Shown: piece after piece, positions 1-14,800 of the stretch
Layout: every line of letters begins with the position of its first letter
Numbering within the stretch: the first letter of the stretch is position 1
Assembly: GCA_035048485.1 (NCBI GenBank)
Contig: CM068587.1
Span: 32,535,001-32,599,000 of the forward strand
Direction of reading: 5' to 3'
Length of the DNA stretch: 64,000 nt
Source: Pteria penguin
Lineage: Eukaryota > Mollusca > Bivalvia > Pterioida > Pteriidae
The notes under the pieces: generated by a model
What the model was told of the DNA's origin: nothing
Database searches by the model: none
Seen by the model: only the letters and a program-made list of their open reading frames with translations
Program-made: the position numbers and the translations under genes

Positions 1-2761
1 TTCAACGACTCATTTTATGCCACATATATACGGGCCAATGTCGGGTTGTTCATACAGACTGATAGAGGAATATACCAGCCTGGGATGACGGGTAAATAAA
101 TGAACATTTTATATATACATATATATTCATGAATTGATATTTTGTATTTTAAAAAGTGAGACTGTACTAGTTAACACTAGGTGCGACGGAGTGGTATATC
201 TATGTGTATGTATGTCTTACCTGCTGTTACCGGCTTATACAGGTGCAATGTAAATTTCTCCGGCCTGGCATATCACTCAGAATATTATGGAAAGGGAAAT
301 AATACTGCAACCTTGCGATAGGGAGACGGGTATCTTGTTCTCAATACTAGCCTCAAAGAAAGAAAAAAATCGGTGTATTGTGTGTACTCTTTTCCACATC
401 ATTGTATCTATAATACCATTTCATTACTTCATGGATTGCGAGATTCCACTCCCCGAATTTGATACACGCTGTGAATAAATTGTCTTTGCTTGCATTGTTA
501 CAGAAAGCCTACAACTTCAATTCTTTTCAATTTACATAACTTTTCTGCGAATAAGACAATAATAATAATAAAGGTAGTCTCCTTTTCAGTGATGTAATTC
601 CTTTTGAGCAACTTAAAATCACTTATTTCAAATAATTATTCTTATACGAGATCGATTGGTATTCATCCATTCATTTCAATGATAATAATGACAGACTATA
701 AATGTTTGAAATTAAAACAAAACGGCTTGTAATAGGGGAAAGTGCTGAGGGTAGTTCAAGTCTTAAAGGGAAGTCTTTTGTTACACTTAATCTTAAAAGG
801 TTTATATTCTCATTTTCGCACGTTATTACTTCAAAGGTTCTTTAAAATTCTTTGAACAGTTCTGAAGAATTCTACGGAAGCTGCACATAATACACGTATA
901 TAGTTACATTGAATATGAGAGCTGTAGGCCATATTTGCATACCGGTATGTGGACCTATTTTTGAAAGATTTCTTGAAAAATCTTTTAGCCCAGCCCCGGA
1001 AGTAGCATTTTATCTCTGAAATACGGAGAGGTTGATATACCCCTGAAGCTAGACTTAATGCAACTCTATCATACATTTTCTAAAATTACATTTAAAATTA
1101 CATATCAATAACCATGAATAATATTCACCTTAGATGGAATCGGTACCCCAAATATATATCCTAGATTATGCTCGTTACCTACCTCGGGCAGCAAACGAGG
1201 CAGAAACCATACAGGAAATGATAATAGGTCAAAACATTGACTTGATATGGGTGTTTGGCTTTGTAGGTGTGTCTGATCATAACGAACACTGTTAGAACAC
1301 AAGGTACCCGTGGTTACAATTTCTGAAAGAGAAAATGTTGAAGAATTTTTCCCGTTTTTCATAGAAGATGGAGAAATTTTTAAAATTTTCAAACTGTGTT
1401 TGTGAGATACTCAAGTTTGATTGATTTTAGGAAGGAGTACCTTGATGCGACGTCGTCTCATCTGGATGACTAGACAAACAGAGCTTCGAGCCATAAACCC
1501 TCTAGCCCAGAAGCTCCCTAGCTTTATGTTATGATCTTGCACGATTACTTACTTACCATGAAGTCATGTCCTCTTCATTCGTATTTGTGTTTGTGTTTAT
1601 TCTGCTTTTAAATGTTATTATAAAGTTTAAATATAATAAATATTTTAAACTTTATTATAACATCTGTATAAATTATTTTTACAGTGAGATATAATGTGTT
1701 TGGGGTATATCCAGACCTTTCAGTTTACAAGGGGAATTTAAGCGTCATCATAAAGGTAAAATGATATATAAACATATACTTATATTACAGTACATGTAAT
1801 TATGTTCTACACTTTATTATCAGTCATATTCATATAAATCATAATGTGATCCAGTTTTTGCCCTCGGACTTTCAGGATCCCCGTGATCACATTGTTCTCC
1901 AGATTCAAAATATAACAGATTACGGAGGCATGATGAATGGAATGATACCAATAGACGCCAATGCCATGCCAGGTAGATGGGAAATTGACGCCAAAACAAT
2001 CGTAATTTACTTTTTAGTATTTAATTAATTAATTAATCTATTTATTTATTAATTTTGTGACCAGTTAGGCATAGTAACGCTTCGTTATCACTTGTTTCAT
2101 CGTCTTCTTGATTGTCAGATCATTTGTCACACTTTTATTTTAACTCTTTTAGTGACACGTGACACGAACCAATCCGAAGCAGTGAGAGATCTTTTAAGTG
2201 CTGGCAATATTTTAATACGATGGCACGAAGTTTCGGGTTTAACTGTTTCATACGAAAGACAGCACACCGAAAAGTCACTGATCGGCTCGAACCCGGGGCC
2301 TTTCGATATGGAATAAAAACGCTATCAGCTAAGCTACGCCGGCACATTAAAGTAAATGTAGTTGAGATGGTCATTTGTGTTCACACATAAAAGGAGTATG
2401 CACTTTCAGAATTTTAAAATCTTTTTCTTTTAGTATGGCGATTACCAATAAAGAAGCGTTTATATTGCAACAGACATTCATTTGTATTAATATAGTTTAT
2501 TCAGCTGGTCACTGATTTTTTTCTTTTTAATCAAAATATAATTTTGATCAATAAAGATCTGTAGAGGTGGTATCTTTACCAAAATGTATGTTAGAAGCGT
2601 ACAATCCTATGCGATTTTTCCTTCTCAATTTCCAACATATGACAAAAAAGAGTCTTATCTTTTGGTTAATACCATATTACTTTTGTCGCATGAAATATAA
2701 ATCTGCATATTTAAATTCCAGCATTCGTCAAGAAGGTACCACTTCACTGTAAAAGATTATA
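1..2761 (+). CDS. TEP exons 1-4: MG2 domain
   Basis: Exons 1-91, 1685-1755, 1876-2001 and 2722-2761 encode visible residues 1-109. Exon 1 is open from base 1 and carries LFIQTDRGIYQPGMT, the family's hallmark start of MG2 (usually FIQTDKPIYKPGQ). Exon 2 gives VYPDLSVYKG, and exon 3 ends in the GRWEI block typical of this domain. Exon 4 is only 40 nt (RRYHFTVKDY); it is supported by an AG acceptor, a gtaagt donor and a phase that joins exon 5 to give DYSLPRFEV, matching the family's EYVLPKFEV. Introns 1-4 hold a diverged SINE (about 2158-2346) and a perfect-looking hairpin near 1614-1663; the rest shows nothing recognisable. Confidence 0.88.
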
Positions 2762-5214
2762 GTAAGTAATTATACCATTTTACAGCAAACACTTAATGTA
2801 GATGATCACCAAATACATATTTCACATCTTCGGGGCGTAGAATTCCTAGCAGGAAAAAGAGACCTCTCCTAATTGACTTAATGGCTGAGCTTTATGTTAG
2901 CGTCCATGTAATTTTTCACTGAATTGTGTTAAAATTTTACTTTACGATCTCAATCAAATATAAGTATTGCATTACAAGTGGTAAGTAATTTCATGAACCT
3001 GTACAGATAGGCTAAATAGTTATATTCACCATTATCGATACCTTCGGCTTTGTGTTTGTCAATCGTTGCAGAACTGTCGGTCCACACGCGGCTGTCTGTA
3101 TTTCTGTCCGAACTCCGCCCCCTCTCTTTTCTCTCCCCTCCCTCCCAACGAAAAAGGAGGAAAACATCTTGGAATAAAGTGCTCGTCATTCTACTTTGTA
3201 CTTTACATTATATTGTTATAATGCCATGATGGATTTTACATTTGTTTACTTGATAAAGGTCAGGTCAGGTCAGGAGGCCGAAAATTTGTGATAAAGGGTT
3301 TTGTTATTTTTTTACGATAATATAACAAATACCACGTATCTAAAATATTCATGCATTTCGCATATAAAACAAAAAATTGTAAAATATAAAGTTGTTAAAA
3401 TATAATTTTCGAAAAGCCTATAGTTCTATAGGAACAATTTGCGATAAAACGTTTCATAATTTATTGCTCCACAACTCCGAAGAAACTAATTAAGGAAATT
3501 TTATTCTTCAAAACTGAGAAAAGGGGAGGGGGCGGCAAAACAGACGAATATATAGATAAACGCATCCCATAAAAATCTTGCTGTTTTTAAAAGGCGAGGA
3601 AAAATGTTATTTTATTTAAGATACCAAAACAACGTATTATAACGGGGTAATTCTAAACACTAGTTCATCCGAAATGAAGTCTATAGCTCCTTCTATCTCG
3701 TTATTGATTGTATACCAACATCTTAAATATATTTATCCTGCGTAAAGTAAAATATGAAAGAAGCTAGTCCTTCACAATGGTATTCTTATCAACGTACAGA
3801 TATCATAATGTCATGAAAATCCCAGGTGAGACCAGGTATCAACGAAGGATACTAGTAAGCATCTCTTGTTTGGCTTAAAGCATCCGCCGAGATTAAATCT
3901 TGAAAATTGTAATTTCATGCAGGATATCAAAGATTAAAGTGTGTATAATTTTCATTTAATTCAAGATATTCGATGCAAAGAATAATAACTCTTAAAATCG
4001 TCAAGGGAAAGAAAACTCGATTTTAGTCTGTAACATACCTTTATCACCATACTGGTCAGTGAGAAGTTGTCCCTATCCACTGCACAAAGGGAGAAATGAA
4101 AAACACAGAGACATACAGATAGGCAGACAGAAAGATATCGCTCTGTCATAATACATACCACGAGATAATTCAAATGTGCAATTTAATACCAATTGTTTGA
4201 ATTGAAGGCTTACCGAGATTTGAAGTAGAAATAGATTTACCTCCCTTTGGCTTAATGACAGATACTATTCTGAATGCAACGATAAAAGCCAGGTAAGTAC
4301 TGACACAATACATAAATATGCAGACTCAATACATATTTAGATAACTGGTTGATTGGTTAGTTGCATGTTTCTTTGGAAGATTGTTTAATTGGAATTTTAT
4401 ATCTCTTTCAACAAATTCTCAGTCATATTGCAACATAGATACAGGGAGGTAAACAATCTCTTGTTGCAGAATTGGGGAATCTAGATCGCCTCTATCGCAA
4501 ATCAAGCGCTTAACCACTCCACCATATCTGCATGACCGGCTTTCATTAGATAGTTCTAATATGCAGTATACACGTATTTTAGGTATAAATCCGTTATCAG
4601 CATAACCAATAGTTGAACAAATGACGCACAAGTACGAAAAAGAAAAAAACGTAATTATCGGTGGGCTTAATGCAAAACATGTTGTAAAATGCCTTTGTAT
4701 CTTAAAGACTACTGCATCTACGTTTCTTAAAGTACATTTTGTGATGTAATTAAGCTCGATCAAACCATGATCTCAATTTCAAAAACATTATTCTCAATCA
4801 CCTAATATTTACGAGTGAAAATGACATCAACGAAAACCTTAAACATGAAAATGCTGACGTTGTATTCTAAATACATGAATATTATATATAAGGAAACGGT
4901 ACAAAATAAATAGATAGTATCGTATGTTATGCTTTACCAATGTGGACATTTGATAACCATTTAAACCAACGCATGAATTGAATAGCTCTTGTTTTAAGTA
5001 TAGTTTTGTCTATGGAGCAGTCTGTTTTTGTCCCTCAGATATTTATATGGCCAACCTGTATCAGGCATTGTCTTTTTGAAGATGACATCGGGATACCTGA
5101 ATCCAGTCGTTAATCATACATTTCAGGTAATCTCTCAGAAATGAAGTTTCAGTTAGCACGAAGAGAGTGAAGATAATGTATATTTTCACTGTTTAAAAGC
5201 ATATGATTATAGAA

Positions 5215-5301
<87 letters not shown>

Positions 5302-5563
5302 TGGCTTGGCCTAGTGGTATCGCGTCGGACTCCTGATCGGGAGGCCGGGGTTCGAGTCCCGCTCTGGTCATGCTGGTGTCATGTCTTTCGGATGAGACAG
5401 TAAAAAACGAGGCCCCGTGTCGTGGTAAGCATGGCACGTTTAAGATCCCCCACTGCTTCGGGTGGGTCCGTTGCAAAGGTCAAAATTTGTATGCCCCGCA
5501 TCAGGCAGATGCCGTCGCCATATACGTGAAATATTCGTGGTGTGACGTACAACAAAATTCAAT

Positions 5564-5631
<68 letters not shown>

Positions 5632-5801
5632 TTGGTTGGTTGGTTGATTGGTGTTTTACGTCGCTTTCAACAATTTTTCACTTATATCGCGACATGGAAG
5701 CAGGAGAAAACCAACCTCTTATTGATAGTGGCGGAACCCGGGAATCGAACCCGGATCGTCGGCGCCGCAAGCCAAGCGCTTAACCATTACACCAAGCCTG
5801 C

Positions 5802-5875
<74 letters not shown>

Positions 5876-8800
5876 TGGAATTTTATATGTATATGCATGC
5901 ATCTGCGAGGGTAGTGTAATTTGGGGTAGTATTTAAAGGTTGATACAACCTTCATCTTATGTCACTTGAAGCCTTGGACAATTCTTATATATTCAGATTT
6001 GCTGTGACAGACGTATTTGACCCATTAGGGCAGTTCTAGTCATGATTATCTCAGAAGTTTACTTTGTGACGTTTATGAGATTAAAGCGACTAATTTTATG
6101 GATAAAATTGACGAACAATACGTTAACAAACTCTTAATAGTAATGCTTAAGCCAAACAAACAAAACCCAATAGCGAAGTCAGTAACCAGTAAGTCAGTAT
6201 AAATATATAAAAATGTATAAGATGATGCATAACGAGCCGCAAGATTAGAAAAATATATAAATATTGGTAACATGAGCTCCAACATTGAGGAGACTAAAGC
6301 AGAAATGTTATACCTCAGTCTTTAATTTCATTTCCAGATACACGGCGAGATACACACATCGCTATCACTTAATCCGTTTTACCACGGCCAACCTATGTGG
6401 CAAAGGTCTTCTTTTTTCACAATCGAAGCCACAATAACGGACGACAAATTTAATGCCACTGTTGTTGGCAAAAACAAGATTAATTTCTATGAGGAACCAA
6501 TGCGAATAGAATTTATTAAATCAAATCCAAAATATTTCAGACCTGGAATTAAATACAAAGGAATAGTAAGTGCAACTATTATATATGGCCTATGTTTTCA
6601 GAATATAAGCATATACATACGCATTAAAGAATTAGTCATGCATGACAATGGCTAACTGATAGGAAATACTGTCTAATATATCTCAGCTTTGCTGGCACTT
6701 GCTCGTTATTGCTCACGTAAGCAAACCTCATAATTTCATAGATCTATTGCTTGTACTTTAATACACTGCCATTTATTGTTTTAAGAATTCTTAATATCAT
6801 TATCGGGTATCATGGGAGAAACTATGCATCCCCTGCTGACTAGATACACCTGCCATGGATCCTGTAGTCAAACACAAGCACACCATGTAATATGTAATGA
6901 TACTCAATATAATCGATATCAATTCTATTGTTAATAGATTAACATATAATGATCAGTATAACGAAACCATATTTAGAAGTGAAAAGTATTTTCCATAACA
7001 TTGGATCTCGATTGTTATTGTCTGATTTAAAGGATAGGGTCAGTGGTGACCTAGCCAATATTCGTACCCAGAGCTCAAGAGTCCTTGATCACTGAACCAC
7101 ACAACCTCATGTACGTTTATGAATTAATTATAGGTAAAGGCAATGTTACCTAATGGTCAGCCGTTGGTCGGTATTACCAGTCCCTTGCAGTTGACTGTTA
7201 CAGTCAATGAACCTGATTACTTGCTGAATTTACCTGGAGCGTATAAATTGCTTGACAAGGACTTCTTTATTCCTGCTTCAGGACTAGTGCCTCTTGAAAT
7301 CGACATACCGAAAGATGCTAATTTGATAGTATTGTATGTGAGTGTTCTCTTTACTTATTTTACATAAGGATAACCTCAACATCATGTATCCAAAGGAAGT
7401 CGAGATAAAAGATCCACCTGAGAGCGCATCTTCTGCTTTATACCTCGATATACTCCTATCAATTAGTGACGATGGTTCATTAGTAACCTCTCTGTATGAC
7501 AAACGTGATGATTGCAATTTCATTATTACCAACTTCCCTTTTCTGAGTAACAAAATACCTTCCTCTCCCGCATATGGCGTCTTCATTTCACAACTTATTC
7601 GCTATGCCAGGGCATGCTCTTAATACGAAAATTTCGCCCTGAGAGCGAGGCTTTTTGCCACGAAACTACTCTCATAGGGATATATTGAGGAACGTTTGAA
7701 ATTGTCACTGAGGAAGTTCTATGGTCGATATAGGGATCTAGTGCAATTTCAGATCCCATTTCTAGAATGTTAACCGATATTTTGGGACCTGACCATACAA
7801 AGTAACCATCTTAACTTTTTGACTATACTTGATTTGACATAATACGTATATATAGACATTTGTTCACGTGCATTTCCGATACCGGAATTTCAGTTAAACA
7901 ACATTTCATGCCATGAATAGGATAATTTGACTTCGTGTTCTTGTCTCCTTCATGTGTTAATATGTGTATATTTTTGTATTTTCTTCCTAGTTTTAAAAAG
8001 TTGTTGCAAGACTTTTGCGACCAGGGGACGCGTACTCCTCCCGGGCACCTAGTGTCACCTCAGTTTTATTGGGGTTTGCATTTGTCTGAATATGACACAA
8101 TGCACGATATAGTCCTTTTATTCCATGGACTATGAGATATGGTTTACCCTTCGGTACTTTTTCGTTTTTCGCTTGGAACCATTTTATGTTTTATAAATCT
8201 GTATTTGGACGTTCCTGATTTTCATACTTTTCACTGTAAGTCGCTCACTTTCGGTACTGACAGGAAATATTTGCTACAAAACTTTCTGTGATATATATAT
8301 TTTTTTTACTATTATTTCACTTTTGTACCTGATTTTGTTTTTAAAATAATATGAGCATCTTTATCGGCAAAAGTGTAACAATTACACATATAAATGTTTG
8401 TGTGTGTGTTCCTATATTCACAATGGATTAAAATTGCTTCAAACAGATATTGCGATAAATCAAGTATTTCTGCTTAGAAGATTGTTATAAGTTATGTTAC
8501 CTTAATGTAAATAGGAATTCCAAAGTTTTCAACATACCTTCTTAATCAGACATCAGAATTGTAAGAATAATGATGTTTGACATTCTGTAACTGACGTAAA
8601 ACATAACATCATAAAGTTTTTTTATTATTATTTTTTCCCGATATGTAGTAATCATGACCACATTTCCTTTATGAAAATGTAATATCTTAAACATATTTTA
8701 ATTAATAGCATATATTATTAAATTATGGGAGACCTAAAGTTTCTACAAATGTGTCACTAGAGCATGATTCATATACATGATTTTCTATAGTTCCAAAGTT

Positions 8801-11800
8801 TTGATCTTTTTAATTCACTACTGAATTAAAGCCGAATATTTTTGTAATGTCATTTATGTGCTTATTCATGTATACTCTGCTTTTCCGTGGTGACTTTTCC
8901 CATAAAGCTGAGTAAGGCATCTTCTTTCTTTCTGTTTAAAATGGTTCTACTTCAACTACAACTAATGTCCTGATATTTGATTTTACACACATAAAGACAC
9001 TACCAGTGTAGTCACATAAATTGCATACATTTTGCAGAAGTTATTATGAATTATTTCATTAATTTGTTATACTTGAAATATGTTATTACAATACTAAAAA
9101 GCATTCTACACTGCATTGACTATAAACCATGTAAGTAGTTTTTATACTTCCGTCGTTATGTTATGGTGATGTCCGTCTTTACCTCCATGACCATTGTTTC
9201 AGCTGTTTCAGCTGTGTTTTAGGTTTTGAACTGAAGCTAGACAAGATAGAGATATTGGCTATAACGGATCCCTGGAAAATCCGGGGCTGGAATCAGGTAC
9301 CATAAAGGAGTAAGCATCCGCTACTGACCTGTCATACCCGCCGCGATACAACATTATCATTCAAACTAGTATAACACGTAGTCAAATGAAGTGGTAACGG
9401 CAATATCGTAGTCACAATTGGTAAAAAGTCATGATAAATGAAAATGTGTGATATGACATTATCACTACATACGCTGTAAAGAGGACTACAATCTAACAAG
9501 GAATCAACATGTCATACAATGATTTCTGATTAGCGCAAAGAATATCTTTATAGCAGTAGTAAAATTTGAGGATTGTAGAACAGTAACTTTTCTCGGTATA
9601 TAAAGTAACATTAGTCCGAAGAGTTCCTAGCATATCGGATCAGTTGAGCCAAATAGACACCATACGCAGGTGATTAAGAAATATTACTTCACGTATATGG
9701 AAAGGTGGAAAATTGAAATCGTCACGTTTATTACACAGCGAAATAGTAAGTGTACCGTTTTAGTCAATATTTAATAGAAGAACTAAGTTTCGAAGCGCAG
9801 AAACTAAATTTTGTTATGTCTTTAATTTTGAGTTCGTTAAAATATTTTGTGTACATATGTATCAAAGTTTTGATTGCTTATATAAATATATCTGTATTCT
9901 GAATTTAAGAAAGATCGAACTATGTTGAAAATCGGAATTTTGAAATCTGTTTGGTCATACTTGGTGATATTGAAATGAAAATTGATGTGTATGTTTAGTG
10001 TAAAATCCTGCAGCCTCTATATAAAAATTGTAGTTGAACACATTTACAGTACTGTCTTTTGATGAATATAAATTCCCAGATTTTCGATTTTGCTTTGAGA
10101 TGTATTGAAGTGAACTTGGTGTGAATGTTTAGTATATAAGATAAGACATGAAATTCCACTTCTTTTGCATTTGAACTTATTTTACAAGAGTTACTGCCCT
10201 TTGATGAAAATAGTATTTTGGAAAATTATCGGTCATACAAAGTAAAGGTACTATACAGATATACCTTACAGATATTGTCCTTTAGTAAGTATTACTATTA
10301 ATCCTTGTAAAAAATTGCTATCTTGAATGAATAATGCAGAATTTTCGTTGTTGTATCGTAACTGTAGTACCATCGAATATTTTTGTGATGACGTTTTCTG
10401 TGTTTATTATGTTTATTATCATGTTTTACGTGCATGTTCTTAGTGATTTGCGTCATACAGCTTCGTCAAATGTTTTCTGTCTTCTCTTTGTTATTTTTCT
10501 TCTTTTTTTTCAAACAATCAATACTTAACGCTGCTGATAAGTATTATACACAGTAATCACGTGTAAAGTGCATATATTAAATCTAAACTCCTTTTATTAA
10601 AAGATGCGACACATCGGAAATCTCTTCTCTATTTTATTTATTTGATAGCACACGTTATCTTAGGCATATCGATTAATCATATGCACTATTTCAGATAAGT
10701 TATGGAACCGTGAAATGTTATAAATTTTTGTACAAAGCACATTCACCGAGCAAAACATTCCTCAAATTAAGTCATGTGGGATCAGATCGTATTGAGGTAA
10801 GACATTATCATATGTGACAAAACATTCATGATATTAAATAAAGTTACAATCTCAAAACTAATGTCATATGTATAATATATGAAGTAAATCATATCACATT
10901 CGACCCATATTCACGGCAGATCAAACCAAAGTATTATCTCCATTTATTATATCTATAAATAATCATAATGAGACTCCGTAAGATAAAAACTGATTTCATA
11001 AATGCAGAAACATGTATAGATCAGTGACGTGAAACTAATTATATTCTTTAACACATTATAAGGGAAAATATGAATTTCTTTTTAGTAATTTATAATATTA
11101 TTAAATAGTTACCAATACGTATGCGAAAATTCGTCATCCTTGACATAGTTGTATGTATATGAAATTATTCATTTTATATCGCAGTTAATCCATGGCTGAG
11201 ATGATTAGCTGCTGATCGAAATGGCCTGGGTTCTAGTCATATCAAAAGCTTGTCGGTGTACTGACTTTGGACTGAGACTGTAAAAAACCGGTCATTATTG
11301 ATCCATTACTAATTTGTGTGGGTCCGCTGCATTGGTCCAAGTTTCTGTGAGGATCAGTGAGACTCTGTCATGTGAAAAACATTATCTTAGTGTATTGTAG
11401 ACCAAAAATAAAAGAATATATCAATTGTTTTCTCTTACTACAGGCTGGACGTAGACCTCAGTTTAATGTATTATCCACCGTGGATATTAGATCACTTTAC
11501 TATGAGGTAAGAAGAATATTTCGTCCTTATATTGTGCATTGTTATGTGAAATGTTAGTGCAAACAATTTGCACATATTGTGACTTATGCAAAAGGTTCCA
11601 GATTTTCATATCGTTTCAATTATTTCTTCAATACTTATTATCTAAAATGATAACCTTTGAACACAGATTCATTTAAAATACAGATCAATTACCAACTCTA
11701 CAGCATAATAATTTACATATGTGTTATTTTACATAGGTCGAGGCTCATCAAACGTTAATAACTCAAGGAAGTTTCGATGCTGGTTTCACAAAGAATTTTA

Positions 11801-14800
11801 CATTTAGCATAGACATAACTGAGCAAATGGCTCCAAGAGCAAAAATGTTTGTATATATAGTACAACCTGATGGAGAAATAGTAGCAGATGCTATACCGTT
11901 TAATGTATATGGTTTACTAAGAAATAAGGTAAGGACAAATATACATCACTCAGCAGTCGGGTTAGAAAATGAGGATTTTTCTTCAAGATCATGTTTTAAA
12001 AAATTAATATATCATGGAATATTTTAATACTCCAAGTGTATAAATTATGGTGTAAATAAAAAGTTAATTTAATACATATTATTAGAATTCTACTCATTCG
12101 GTCATGAGCATCACTGAAGAGACATCATTTCTCGAATGCGCATCTGGTGCACAAAATTATACTGTATATATGTTTTAATATTTACATGAATGATATTCAT
12201 TTATATACAGTTTATCTAAATTGTTTCAATTATTGTCAATTACAAGAACAATTACAGAAAACAAAATCCATATAGGAAATCAAGTTTGAAAATATCTTAT
12301 GTAGGAGAATTATTTAAATATATCTTATGCCAAACAGGTGTCCGTGTATTTTAATGTAACAGAAGCCAGGCCTAAAGAAATGATAACTATACACGTTGCA
12401 GCAGCGCCTTTCTCTTCTGTACAAGTCCTGGTTACGGATCAGCCATTTAACATCTTTAATGATGGCAATCGTGTTACAGAGGAAACGGTCAGTTTTTAAA
12501 TTCTTAACTGCATAATTCCATGGTTGGCGTAGTTAGAAATTTTTCTTACTTTCTCGAGTACCTCGACCCATCTCTAGGTTTTACGGGTTTATGGAGGTCA
12601 GTCATGTACTTTGTTGCGAGTGCCACAATATCGTTGCAGCAGGCACTTTCCCAATTTCGAATAATAAAAAAAAACCAAAATAAATAAATGAAAAGAGAAG
12701 GATGAGCAGAATAAAACTGATCAATGATAAGTATATCACATTGCCTAGTTTTCTATGAAGTAGTTTATTTGATGTACTTGTTTTTCTATCAGTAATTTTG
12801 CACATAACGGTTTAGTAAAGTAATACTTGTGATCGTCTAAATATTATATTACCTAAACACGAGTAAAAATTGCATTCACCACAGTAAAATCAGAAATTCA
12901 ATTTTAAAAACAACATTTAAGATAGGAGCAAAATTAACAATTTATATTTTAGAGTGACCTGTTTGGTAGCTAATTTATACGAACTTGCTCTTAGAATATA
13001 TTTTTGTTATTATTGTCCATTCATATTCAAAAGTGTAGTTATGGTTCAACAAGTATAATGTTGTATTTTGGGGCAGATTGCTCCATTAACCTTAAATTCT
13101 GACGATCCGGATATTTGTTTCCGACTGTCGGTTCCGATTTTTCTAAGATGATGTATCATTGTCTATCTCCCTGTCTGTCCTTCAGATGAGACAGTGTCTA
13201 CCGACGCTCATGTAACGAGATATAGCACATAAATGATCCCCCATTCCTTCAGATGAGAGTGTCTACCGAAGCTCGTGTGAAGGAATACATGTATACATAG
13301 CACATAAATGAACCCCCACTCTTTTAGATGAGACAGTGTCTACCGGAGCTCGTGTCACGGAATATACATAACACATAAATGATCCCCCACTCCTTCTGGT
13401 TGGTTCATTGGATAGGACATTTTAAAGCTATGTAGGAGGCAAATGCTGTACCATATAAGTGGAATACTCATGTTGTGGCGTAAAAACAATAACAACACCC
13501 CCCCCCCCCCCCGCCAAAAAAAAAAAATCAAAAACACGACAAAAAACAAACCACCAAACCAAAAACACAAAACAAAACAAAAACCCCAAAATGTTGTATT
13601 TTGCAGCTAACAAAATATATGGCTGATTTAGCACGTGGGTATGATTATTTCTATGGAGTGCAGGATACCGCCCAAACTATCAAGGTACGAGCTTTTTTCA
13701 AGAGAAGATTGTTGTGAAATGAACTAGCACGAAAGCAAGCAACCAGCGCAAAGATTCCTCCTAATACAGGGAATATTATCTCACATTCCTAGCACATACT
13801 ATTGCTATTATGCTGTTAAACTACTCATATTAAGAGAGTACGTAGAATTTTCAACAAGTATAAGAAGCGTTATTGTGACATTTTGATATGTGAAAACACC
13901 GGTATTTGCAAAAATTCGTCACACTGATAGAGTATCAACAACACCTACTGAGTGATCTTGTCACTTCGATTGAACGTCCCGAGTCAGTGCCACAACTACA
14001 TTATAGTGGGGTGTGGTTTATTTTTTATTTTTGATACTAATCCTTCTTTGCTCTGCATATCCGTGAGACTTTATTCATAAAGCTGAGTTAGATGCTTTTT
14101 TACTTTCTTCGATTACTGTCAGTTGCCTAAACTTTTTTGAAACTATAAATTGTCTGTTTAAGTTCCTTGTTTTGATTTATGGAATTCTTTGGATGTTTAC
14201 ACCAACAAAAGCTAAATTCTTAACAAATTGTGCACGGTAAAGTATGTCCGGTATGAACAATATATTTAACATTTGGATAATTTAATATTGGATTGCTACT
14301 TAATATCAATAATAAATTCATTTGATACATGATATAGTAACCTAAACTACTTTTTGTCCGTATTTTATTAATATGTCAATGCCTACATAGTGACGTATGA
14401 CTCGGACTATGACGGCAAATATGTAATCTATGATACCATTTATATGAACTTATCATGTAAATTTTTTAAATGATGGCATGTTTTTCATTTATATCTTCCT
14501 TATGTCATATTTTCTGCAAATGATTATACTTTTATTTTAAATTCATGATATTGGAGTGAGGATGTTAATTTGAGAAGGAGCAACATATAACCTACTGGCT
14601 GATTTTCATCTTTTTGTAGAGCCTAGGAATGAACATTGCTACGGATGCCTTAGCTTACGGAAGTGGAACAAAACGCATTTGTACGTTAAAAAATCAAATA
14701 TTCTATAAAATGATAACTTCAAACACACTATTAAATTCTGTTAAAATGCCTGAGTTGTGATTTTGAAAAACATTGATATTCTGGATAAAACATCCTCACA

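Noticed and set aside
5301..5375. tRNA gene (A box and B box, anticodon-like loop)
   Set aside because: The ends do not pair into an acceptor stem and the tRNA-like part continues into a SINE body found many times in the window.
5207..5955. Open frames rich in Ile-Tyr and Val-Cys
   Set aside because: They are translations of TA and TG microsatellites and of SINEs.
4293..6338. Frameshift between TEP exon 5 and exon 7
   Set aside because: Resolved by exon 6 at 5039-5126, which restores both phase and the conserved YxYGxPV block.
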